A stretch of 64,000 nt of DNA, from NCBI GenBank assembly GCA_036802685.1, contig DAIRVS010000001.1, positions 1-64,000 on the forward strand, in the 5' to 3' direction. The notes beneath the pieces were generated by a model that did not search any database, had not been told where the DNA came from, and saw nothing but the letters and a program-made list of their open reading frames with translations. Position numbers and translations under genes: made by a program. Source of the DNA: HGW-17 sp938004375 (GTDB lineage: Bacteria; Myxococcota_A; Polyangia; HGW-17). Positions 57,449 to 64,000 of this stretch are shown piece by piece; the stretch's first letter is position 1; every line of letters begins with the position of its first letter.

Positions 57449-60001
57449 TCAGCCCCAGCGGACCAGGCCGGTCTCGTGGAGGAAGGACAGGGCGCCGTGG
57501 CAGGGCAGCACGCGCACGGCGAAGCCCTGCAGTCCCGAGGCGCGGCACTCGAGGTTCCCGGTGTACACCACCCGGCCGTCGGCGCCGATGGCGTGGTCCT
57601 TCAGATCCAGGATCTCGGGCTGCTCCAGGTCGCCGTCGGGGTTGACCTTGCCGAAGAGCACCTGGACCCGCACGTCGTCGGGGGTGAGCGGCCCCAGGTG
57701 CACGGGCACCGTGATGCGCACGCTCTGACCCACCTTCACCTCCTCGGTGACGTCGGTGTCGGCGGCCAGCACGTGGACCTCCTTCCAGGCGGTCTCCACG
57801 CGCTTCTTCCACTCGGTGAGCTCCCGGGCGCCCGTGAAGCCGCCCTGGCTCATGCGGTGCCACCGCTCGGTGGCCGGGATGTAGAACTTGTGGGCGTACT
57901 CGTCGACCATGCGGTTGGTGTTGTACACCGGCGCGAGTTTTTTAAACGTGGCCTTCATCTTGGCCAGCCACCCGCGGGGGAGACCGTCGCGGCCGCGCTG
58001 ATAGAACAGCGGGACCAGATCCTTCTCGAGGATGTCGTAGATCGTGCGGGACTCGACCTCGTCCTGGTACTTCAGGTCGGTGTACTCCTCGCCGCGGCCG
58101 ATGGCCCAGCCGGTGTCCGGGGAGTAGCCCTCCACCCACCAGCCGTCCAGGATCGACAGGTTCTGTGCGCCGTTGGCCGCCGCCTTCATGCCCGACGTGC
58201 CCGAGGCCTCGAGGGGACGCCGGGGGTTGTTCAGCCACACGTCCACGCCCTGGAGCATGTAGCGGGCGACGTTCATGTCGTAGTCCTCGAGGAAGACCAC
58301 GCGCCGCATGAACTCGTCGCGCCGCACGTGGTGAACGATGCGCCGGATGAACTCCTTGCCCTCGTTGTCACGGGGGTGAGCCTTGCCCGCGAAGATGAAC
58401 TGCACGGGGCGGTCGGTACTGGAGACCAGGCGGATCAGGCGGTCCACGTCGTGGAAGATCAGCGTCGCGCGCTTGTAGGTGGCGAACCGGCGCGCGAAGC
58501 CGATGGTCAGGATATCCGGATCCAGCGTCTCGTCGGCGGCCAGGAGCTCGTGCTCCTGCGCCCCGCGCTTGATCAACTGGGCCCGCATGCGCCGGCGCAC
58601 GAAGGCCACAAGGCGCTCGCGGCGCCTTTCGTGGGTGCGCCACAACTCGGAGTCCGGGATCTGGTCGATGTAGCGCCACACCTCGGGATCCTCGGAGAAC
58701 TCGGCCCAGCGCGGTCCCAGATACCGCTCGAAGAGGCTGGCCAGCTCGTGGGAGGTCCAGGTCTTGTTGTGGATGCCGTTGGTCACGTGGGCGATGGGGA
58801 TCTCCTTCTCGGGCAGCTCCGGCCACACGGTCTTCCACATGCGCCGCGACACCTCGCCGTGGAGCATGGACACGCCGTTGTAGCGGTCCGACAGGCGCAG
58901 GGCGAGCACGGCCACCGAGAACGGCTCCTCGACGTTCCCCGGGTGCTCGCGGCCCAGGCCCAGGAACTCCTCGCGCGAGATCCCCACGGCGTCGCGGTAC
59001 TTCCAGAAATATTTGTCCATCAGCGCCGGCGGGAACTTGTCGATGCCGGCGGGGACGGGGGTGTGGGTGGTGAACACGGAGCCAGCCGAGCAGGCCTCCA
59101 TGGCCTCGTTGAACGTGAGCTTCTGACGCTCGATGAGGGTCTGGATGCGCTTGAGGCCCAGAAAGGCGCTGTGGCCCTCGTTCATGTGGAACACGGTCGG
59201 GAAATAGCCCAGGCGCTCGAGCGCGGTGACGCCGCCGATGCCCAGGACCAGCTCCTGCTTCAGGCGCATCTCCAGGTCGCCGCCGTAGAGCTGGGCGGTG
59301 ATCTCGCGATCCTCGATGCTGTTGGAGTCCACGTTGGTGTCCAGCAGGATCAGCGGCGTGCGGCCGACCTGCACCTTCCACAGGCGCGCCTGCACCATGC
59401 GCGCGGGCATTTCCACCTCGATCATCAGCGGCTGGTGCTTCTCGTCGTAGAGGGGGATCAGCGGCATGTTGAGGAAGTCGTTGTCGGGGTAGGTCTCCTG
59501 CTGCCAGCCGTCGGGGTTCAGGTACTGGCGGAAGTAGCCCTCGCGGTACAAAAGCGACACGCCCACCAGGGGCAGGCCGACGTCGGAGGCGGACTTCAGG
59601 TGGTCACCGGCGAGCACGCCCAGGCCGCCGGAGTAGATCGGAATGGACTCGTGCAGACCGAACTCGAGGGAGAAGTACGCCACCAGCAGGTCCTGGGACT
59701 CGGGGGGCAGCTTGAACGGGCGCCCGGACTGCATGGCGCCGTCGAAGCGGCCCAGCACGCGCTTGAGGCTGTGCAGGTAGGCGTCGTCGCGGGAGAGCTT
59801 CTCCAGGCGGGCCTGGGACACGCGCCCGAGCATGGCCACGGGGTTGTGCCCGCACTCCTCCCACAGGTCGCGGTCCAGACGGATGAACAACTCGATGGCG
59901 TCGAAGTTCCAGCACCACCACATGTTGTAGGCCAGCTCCTGGAGGCGGGCCAGTTGCGGCGGCAGGGAGGGAACGACGGAGAACTTGTAGACGGTCTTCA
60001 T
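57449..60001 (-). CDS. glgP: alpha-glucan (glycogen) phosphorylase
   Basis: Releases glucose 1-phosphate from glycogen or maltodextrin with pyridoxal phosphate as cofactor. The 850-residue chain belongs to the bacterial alpha-glucan phosphorylase branch with an N-terminal DUF3417-type part (PSLPPQLARLQELAYNMWWCW). The catalytic region shows ALERLGYFPTVFHMNEGHSAF, PVPAGIDKFP, IGFARRFATYKRATLI and the PLP-lysine block EASGTSGMKAAANGAQNLSILDGWW. The C-terminus has a beta-domain with QSVRITVPVHLGPLTPDDVRVQVL. The gene is followed upstream (60052) by purine nucleoside phosphorylase on the same strand. Confidence 0.95.
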   Translation of the reverse strand: MKTVYKFSVVPSLPPQLARLQELAYNMWWCWNFDAIELFIRLDRDLWEECGHNPVAMLGRVSQARLEKLSRDDAYLHSLKRVLGRFDGAMQSGRPFKLPPESQDLLVAYFSLEFGLHESIPIYSGGLGVLAGDHLKSASDVGLPLVGVSLLYREGYFRQYLNPDGWQQETYPDNDFLNMPLIPLYDEKHQPLMIEVEMPARMVQARLWKVQVGRTPLILLDTNVDSNSIEDREITAQLYGGDLEMRLKQELVLGIGGVTALERLGYFPTVFHMNEGHSAFLGLKRIQTLIERQKLTFNEAMEACSAGSVFTTHTPVPAGIDKFPPALMDKYFWKYRDAVGISREEFLGLGREHPGNVEEPFSVAVLALRLSDRYNGVSMLHGEVSRRMWKTVWPELPEKEIPIAHVTNGIHNKTWTSHELASLFERYLGPRWAEFSEDPEVWRYIDQIPDSELWRTHERRRERLVAFVRRRMRAQLIKRGAQEHELLAADETLDPDILTIGFARRFATYKRATLIFHDVDRLIRLVSSTDRPVQFIFAGKAHPRDNEGKEFIRRIVHHVRRDEFMRRVVFLEDYDMNVARYMLQGVDVWLNNPRRPLEASGTSGMKAAANGAQNLSILDGWWVEGYSPDTGWAIGRGEEYTDLKYQDEVESRTIYDILEKDLVPLFYQRGRDGLPRGWLAKMKATFKKLAPVYNTNRMVDEYAHKFYIPATERWHRMSQGGFTGARELTEWKKRVETAWKEVHVLAADTDVTEEVKVGQSVRITVPVHLGPLTPDDVRVQVLFGKVNPDGDLEQPEILDLKDHAIGADGRVVYTGNLECRASGLQGFAVRVLPCHGALSFLHETGLVRWG

Positions 60002-60051
60002 GCAGGCTCCTTGGGATTCCGAAGTTCGGAAACGGAGATTGTGGGTTCGGT

Positions 60052-60876
60052 TCAGTCCGGCAGCGACACGACGATCTCACGGACCAGCGCCTTGAACGTG
60101 GCCGAGATCGCGTCGGCGGTCTCCTGCACCTCGCGGTGCGACAGCGGCTGCGGGGAGATCCCGGCAGCGAAGTTCGAGACGCACGAGATCCCGAGCACGC
60201 GGGCGCCCATGTGATGGGCGGCGATGGCCTCGGGCACCGTGGACATGCCCACCATCGAGGCGCCCAGCACCCCCATCATGCGGATCTCGGCGGGCGTCTC
60301 GTAGCTCGGGCCCAGCATGGCTGCGTAGACGCCCTCCTTGAGGGGCACGCCCAGCCGGGCGGCGGCGGCCTTCGCGTGCTCGCGCAGCCGGGAATCGTAC
60401 AGATCGGACATGTCCGGGAACCGCGGCCCCAGGTCCTCGAAGTTGGGTCCGCGCAGGGGGTTGGTCCCCAGCATGTTGAGATGATCCGTGATCAGGGCCA
60501 GATCTCCGGGCGCGAGGCCGGGGGCCAGGCCGCCGGCGGCGTTGGTGATCACGAGGCGGGCGCAGCCCAGTTTCACGAGCACCCGGGCGGGGAAGACCAC
60601 CGTCTCCATCGGGTGGCCTTCATAAAAATGAACGCGCCCCTGCATCACGGCCACCGTGTGGGGTCCCAGGCGGCCGACCACCAGGTTGCCGGCGTGACCG
60701 GCCACGTGGGAGACGGGGAAATGAGGGATTTCTCCGTAGGGTAAAATCACGCGGTCCTCGAGGGTCTCGGCGAAGGCGCCCAGGCCCGAACCAAGGATCA
60801 GGCCGACGGTCGGCCGCGCGGGAATTTTATTGGCAATGAATTCAACGCTTTCCTGGATGTGGTGAGGCAGTGTCAT
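60052..60876 (-). CDS. purine nucleoside phosphorylase
   Basis: A 274-residue trimeric-type purine nucleoside phosphorylase (PunA family), which phosphorolyses inosine or guanosine to ribose 1-phosphate and base. Landmarks: GLILGSGLGAFAE with the phosphate-binding Ser, HFPVSHVAGHAGNLVVG, MQGRVHFYEGHPM, ITNAAGG, YAAMLGPSYETPAEIRM, VGMSTVPEAIAAHHMG and GISCVSNFAAG. ATG 60876 is used; GTG 60885 nine bases upstream is possible. The gene precedes glgP by 50 bases, which links nucleoside and glycogen sugar-phosphate metabolism. Confidence 0.95.
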   Translation of the reverse strand: MTLPHHIQESVEFIANKIPARPTVGLILGSGLGAFAETLEDRVILPYGEIPHFPVSHVAGHAGNLVVGRLGPHTVAVMQGRVHFYEGHPMETVVFPARVLVKLGCARLVITNAAGGLAPGLAPGDLALITDHLNMLGTNPLRGPNFEDLGPRFPDMSDLYDSRLREHAKAAAARLGVPLKEGVYAAMLGPSYETPAEIRMMGVLGASMVGMSTVPEAIAAHHMGARVLGISCVSNFAAGISPQPLSHREVQETADAISATFKALVREIVVSLPD

Positions 60877-60922
60877 GGGCGGCACTTTACACCACCCGCG
60901 GCCGGATTGACAACTGCATTTG

Positions 60923-61876
60923 TCAGATGGAGGCCGGAGGTTCGTGGGCCGGCTGGGCGTCGGGCAGGGGCGGGGGGGCGTCGTGGGGATGGACCGGCCG
61001 CGTCTGGGGCGGCGCGGCGCTCATGTCCCAGGCAAAGCCAAGACCAAACATGGGGAAGTACTTTACCGGGGAGGTGGTCACCGGCTGGAAGGCCATGACC
61101 AGCAGCCGCAGCACCGGGTTAAGTTTAAACTCGGCCCCCAGTGTAATGATGGTATAGACCGGACCGGCTTCCACGTTGTCGTCGGCCAGGACGCTGATCT
61201 CGTTGGCGTACATCTCCAACTTGGGCGCGGTCGGGTGGTTGCGGAAGGTCACGCCGCCGAACACGGTGGCGTTCCCCATGTCCATGCGGGGAAGGATGGA
61301 GAAGGAATACACGCCGATGGTCTCGGTGTCGTACTCCACCTCGCCGATCGGAGTGATCAGATCGGTGTCGACGAACTGCCTCGCGTAGGGGATCGTGAAG
61401 GAGAGGTACTCGCCGGCGATGGCGATGGCCCACTCCGGGTTGATCTGGAAGTTGTACCCGAACGAGAGCCCCACCCCGATGACGTTGCCCTTGGGCGTGA
61501 GATCCAGGTCGTCCTTGTAGGTCTTCTGCTTGCCGGCGGCCAGGCCCCACTCGCCGCCGATGCCCATGTCGAAGTTCTTGGTGAAGCGATAGCGCCAGTT
61601 GAGGTTCATCTGCGTGCGGGGCACCCAGTTGGCGGACCCCGTGGAGAGGCTCACGGTCTCCGTGTTCACCGTGATGTCGGTCACGTCCTCCACCGGTTGC
61701 TGGCCGGCGAGCAACATGCCGCCGGCGGTGAGCATGCTGCGACCCTGGGAGGGGGCGCCCGAGCGCATGGAGGGCTGTGGCAGCGGCACGTAGGCGGAGC
61801 GATGGACCTGGGCCGTGCTGCAGGCCAGCGCCAGCAGCGCGAGAGAACATATCAAGGAAATACGAACGATCTTCAT
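60923..61876 (-). CDS. outer-membrane beta-barrel lipoprotein
   Basis: A 317-residue predicted lipoprotein with ATG 61876 (AAGGAG seven bases upstream) and lipobox LACS. The mature chain has a Gln/Ser/Pro-rich linker, then repeated amphipathic beta strands: QMNLNWRYRF, FDMGIGGEWGLAAG, NVIGVGLSFGYNFQI, WAIAIAGEYLSFTIPY, VGSFSILPRMD-like YSFSILPRMDMG and TIITLGAEFKLN. It resembles a bacterial outer-membrane barrel with lipid at its start. The C-terminus is Pro-rich (AAPPQTRPVHPHDAPPPLP) rather than aromatic. Function unknown. Divergent from the aminotransferase gene. Confidence 0.75.
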   Translation of the reverse strand: MKIVRISLICSLALLALACSTAQVHRSAYVPLPQPSMRSGAPSQGRSMLTAGGMLLAGQQPVEDVTDITVNTETVSLSTGSANWVPRTQMNLNWRYRFTKNFDMGIGGEWGLAAGKQKTYKDDLDLTPKGNVIGVGLSFGYNFQINPEWAIAIAGEYLSFTIPYARQFVDTDLITPIGEVEYDTETIGVYSFSILPRMDMGNATVFGGVTFRNHPTAPKLEMYANEISVLADDNVEAGPVYTIITLGAEFKLNPVLRLLVMAFQPVTTSPVKYFPMFGLGFAWDMSAAPPQTRPVHPHDAPPPLPDAQPAHEPPASI

Positions 61877-61903
61877 GACGGGCTCCTTGAGGCGGTGTTT
61901 CGT

Positions 61904-61916
61904 CGTGTCGGACACG
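61904..61916. promoter_or_regulatory. CGTGTC-G-GACACG palindrome
   Basis: A perfect 13-base inverted repeat lies between the divergent lipoprotein (start 61876) and aminotransferase (start 62063) genes, 28-40 bases from the lipoprotein ATG. A possible repressor operator; no regulator is assigned. Confidence 0.35.
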
Positions 61917-62062
61917 GCGAGATTGAATACCATGAATCGGGGCCGAAGGCCAGCTGAGTCATGAATGTTCTTGACGAACCCGGGCCGGCCCGCGACCTGG
62001 TACCCACAACCCCCTTGCGAAAAACCGTGGCCGATGGTTTCATCCGGCGCCGGAGGTGCCGC

Positions 62063-63208
62063 ATGCTGCGCACGGACTGCGTCTCGGAGTACCTGTTCGC
62101 CCGGATCGACCAAAAACTCAAGGGCCTGCGCGCCGCGGGCGTGGACGTGATCTCGTTCGGGGTGGGGGATCCGGTGTCGCCGCCGCCCGCCCCGCTACTG
62201 GGAAGGCTGGCCGAGCTCGTGGCGCGGCCGGATCTGCACAACTACAGCCCCTACGAAGGCACGGCCGAGTTCCGGGCCGCCGGTTGTGACTATCTGCGTC
62301 GTCGCACCGGTGCCACGGTGGACCCCGAGACCCAGTCGGTGGGGTTGATCGGCTCCAAGGAGGGCATCGCCAACCTCTTCATGGCCTACACCCGGGCGGG
62401 CACCGTGAATCTGGTGCCCTCCCTGGCCTATCCCATCCCGGCCACCATGACGCGCCTGGCCGAGGGGGAGGTCCACTCCCTGCCCGTGGACGCGGCGCAC
62501 GGCTTTCTCCCCGACCTGGACCGGATTCCCTTGGACGTGCTGGACAGAGCGCGTCTGTTGTATCTGAATTATCCCAACAATCCCACGGGAGTCGGCGCCC
62601 CGAAGGAATATTTGGAGAAGGCTTTGAATCTCGCCCGCCGGCATGGGCTCCTGATCGTCCACGACTGCGCCTATGAAGAAATCTGGTTCACCGAGCGGCC
62701 CCACTCCTTTTTGGAGTTCCCCGGGGCGCTGGATCACGTGGTCGAGTTCCACAGCCTCTCGAAGATGTTCAACATCACCGGCTGGCGCCTGGCCTTCGTC
62801 GCGGGCTCCGAGCAGAACCTGGCCCCGCTGAAGGTCATGAAGACCAACTCCGACTCCGGCCAGTTCAAGCCGCTCCAGCTCGCCGCCTCCTGGGCGCTTT
62901 CCAACCTCGTGGACGAGTTCGGCGCCCACCAACGCGAGACCTACCGCCGGCGCATGACCGACCTGGCCGCCGCCCTGGGCCGCACGGGCGCCAACGCCAG
63001 GCTCTCGGACGGGACGTTCTTCCTGTGGGGCCGCGTGCCCGAAGGGTTCGACAGCGCGTCCTTCACCGAGCACCTCCTGGACCGCGCGGGGATCTTCGTG
63101 ACCCCGGGCGTGCTCTTCGGCGCCGACGGCGAGGGGTACTTCCGCGCGTCCCTCACCGTGTCCGATGAGCGGCTGGCCCAGGCCGTCGAGCGGCTGGGAA
63201 AACTGTAG
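62063..63208 (+). CDS. PLP aminotransferase, LL-diaminopimelate aminotransferase-like
   Basis: A 381-residue class I/II aminotransferase. It opens MLRTDCVSEYLFARIDQKL and has ISFGVGDPVSPPP, YEGTAEFRAA, GSKEGIANLFMAY, YPNNPTG, and the PLP-lysine block SLSKMFNITGWRLAF. The combination and length resemble DapL-type LL-diaminopimelate aminotransferases (lysine synthesis), but aspartate/tyrosine transaminases cannot be excluded. I choose ATG 62063 because GGAGG lies six bases upstream; a longer frame to 61961 has no such site. The GlcD-like gene starts one base after its stop. Confidence 0.86.
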   Translation: MLRTDCVSEYLFARIDQKLKGLRAAGVDVISFGVGDPVSPPPAPLLGRLAELVARPDLHNYSPYEGTAEFRAAGCDYLRRRTGATVDPETQSVGLIGSKEGIANLFMAYTRAGTVNLVPSLAYPIPATMTRLAEGEVHSLPVDAAHGFLPDLDRIPLDVLDRARLLYLNYPNNPTGVGAPKEYLEKALNLARRHGLLIVHDCAYEEIWFTERPHSFLEFPGALDHVVEFHSLSKMFNITGWRLAFVAGSEQNLAPLKVMKTNSDSGQFKPLQLAASWALSNLVDEFGAHQRETYRRRMTDLAAALGRTGANARLSDGTFFLWGRVPEGFDSASFTEHLLDRAGIFVTPGVLFGADGEGYFRASLTVSDERLAQAVERLGKL

Positions 63209-64000
63209 ATGATCGACCTGCACGAACTGTTGCTGCGCGAACTGGGCCCCGAGGTCGTCTCCCGGGACCCGGAGCTGGTGCGGGCCTGCTCCCGGGACGA
63301 GAGCGAACAGGCGCCGTCGGTCCCGGACGCGGTGGTCGCGCCGGTGGACCCACTGCAGATCGAGCTGCTCCTGCGGCTGGCCGCCGAGCGTCGCTTCTTC
63401 GTGACCCCCCGGGGCGCCGGCACCGGCAAGAGCGGCGGCTCGGTCCCCGTGCAGGGCGGGGTGGTCCTCACGCTCCACCGCATGGACCACGTCCTCGAGC
63501 TCGACGCCGAGAACCTGCTGGCCGTGGTCGAGCCCGGCGCGACCTGCGAGCGCCTGCAGGCGGCCGCCCTGGAGGCGGGCGTCTTCTACCCGCCCGACCC
63601 CGCGAGCCTCGCCACCTGCAGCCTCGGCGGCAACGTGGCCGAGAACGCCGGCGGACCTCGGGCGTTCCGCTATGGGGTCACGCGGGAGTACGTGCTCGGG
63701 ATGGAGGTCGTGCGCATGGGCGGGGAACGCTTCGACGTGGGGCACCGCCCGGTCAAGGGCGTGTCCGGGTACGACCTGACCGCGCTGCTCACGGGCTCCG
63801 AGGGCACGCTGGCGGTCTTCACAAAGTTGATCTTCAAGCTGGTCCCGCAGCCCGACGATCCGGGCCTGCTCGTGCTGTACTTCCCCTCCGTGCACGACGC
63901 CGTGCGCGCGGTCACCGTGCTCGTGCAGAAGCGCTTTTTTCCCATGACGCTGGAGCTGCTGGACCGGCCCAGTCTCGACGCCGCCCGCACCGATGACTTC
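63209..64000 (+). CDS. FAD-binding oxidase, GlcD/D-lactate dehydrogenase type, 3' end cut
   Basis: First 264 residues of an FAD/FMN-binding PCMH-type oxidase, likely a glycolate or D-2-hydroxyacid dehydrogenase. Flavin landmarks: VTPRGAGTGKSGGS, GVVLTLHRMDHVLELDAENLLAVVEPGA, CSLGGNVAENAGGPRAFRYGVT and LTGSEGTLAVFTKLI. ATG 63209 follows the TAG stop of the aminotransferase directly, so the two are probably co-translated. The gene runs off the window; its C-terminal domain, and so its exact substrate class, is missing. Confidence 0.88.
   Translation, partial: MIDLHELLLRELGPEVVSRDPELVRACSRDESEQAPSVPDAVVAPVDPLQIELLLRLAAERRFFVTPRGAGTGKSGGSVPVQGGVVLTLHRMDHVLELDAENLLAVVEPGATCERLQAAALEAGVFYPPDPASLATCSLGGNVAENAGGPRAFRYGVTREYVLGMEVVRMGGERFDVGHRPVKGVSGYDLTALLTGSEGTLAVFTKLIFKLVPQPDDPGLLVLYFPSVHDAVRAVTVLVQKRFFPMTLELLDRPSLDAARTDDF

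Noticed and set aside
57476..60214. 912-codon open frame on the plus strand
   Set aside because: Antisense to the clear glgP gene; composition is typical of a GC-rich shadow frame.

Overview
The window is a high-GC, gene-dense bacterial chromosome segment that carries only protein genes. I see no rRNA, tRNA, CRISPR array or intact mobile element. The organism looks like a Myxococcota-type bacterium (former Deltaproteobacteria, possibly near Bradymonadales or Polyangiales), probably known from an assembled genome. The reasons are the many lipoproteins with Asn-Asn-X linkers, Cys-rich and DDDGDG repeats, RCC1 and SUMF1 modules, eukaryote-like Ser/Thr kinases, TPR/PEGA proteins with paired C-terminal membrane segments, and an Omp85 protein. 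This placement is an inference from protein style, not from a marker phylogeny.

Layout. 1-6.3 kb (+): the end of a BamA/TamA-type Omp85 protein, ribosomal protein L19, an RNase II/R-family exonuclease and a polytopic membrane protein, closed by a clear hairpin terminator. 6.4-16.6 kb (-): a block of surface lipoproteins (pre-peptidase-like, DDDGDG repeat, small lipoprotein, alpha/beta hydrolase, an L,D-transpeptidase-like protein with Asn linker) and a protein with two complete kinase domains. 16.8-21 kb: an Asn-linker lipoprotein, a zinc-ribbon membrane protein, a phosphoesterase and a PEGA protein. 21.1-23.6 kb: a visibly less GC-rich stretch with a frameshifted Cys-rich/SUMF1 lipoprotein and a decayed DUF932 (phage/plasmid-type) fragment. 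23.6-29.7 kb: a small barrel-like protein, a giant Cys-repeat lipoprotein, acetate kinase and an RCC1/collagen-like lipoprotein.

29.8-33.8 kb (-): a truncated kinase-like membrane protein, the redox repressor Rex, a lipoprotein, aspartate decarboxylase (panD), a 44-residue membrane peptide and a zinc-ribbon/thioredoxin-fold protein. 33.9-39.4 kb (+): msrA, two unknown membrane-associated proteins, then iorA-iorB coupled by 4-bp overlaps to a SpoA-domain (FliN/SctQ-type) protein and a PilZ protein. 39.4-42.1 kb: a LysR regulator divergent from proline-catabolic pruA, with an inverted-repeat operator between them. 42.2-52.6 kb: an FHA-like membrane protein, a TPR/Lys-Ala repeat protein, two modular lipoproteins sharing one N-terminus (one SUMF1, one RCC1), more lipoproteins including an esterase/beta-propeller fusion, and an SDR. 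52.6-64 kb: a lipoprotein, a large unknown membrane protein, an AbgT transporter, glycogen phosphorylase, purine nucleoside phosphorylase, an outer-membrane lipoprotein, a DapL-like aminotransferase and the start of a GlcD-like oxidase.

How it works together: the housekeeping genes point to mixed or anaerobic-capable carbon metabolism (Rex, AckA, IorAB), amino-acid catabolism (PruA, IorAB), glycogen use (GlgP), and purine and pantothenate metabolism. The accessory content is mainly the cell envelope. At least 16 predicted lipoproteins are assembled from a small stock of modules, and signalling proteins (dual kinase, kinase fragment, PilZ, FHA-like, PH-like) are scattered among them. No complete, coherent new system was proven. 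The strongest unusual loci are the SpoA-PilZ pair behind iorAB, the two-kinase protein, the esterase-propeller fusion, and the decaying low-GC island.
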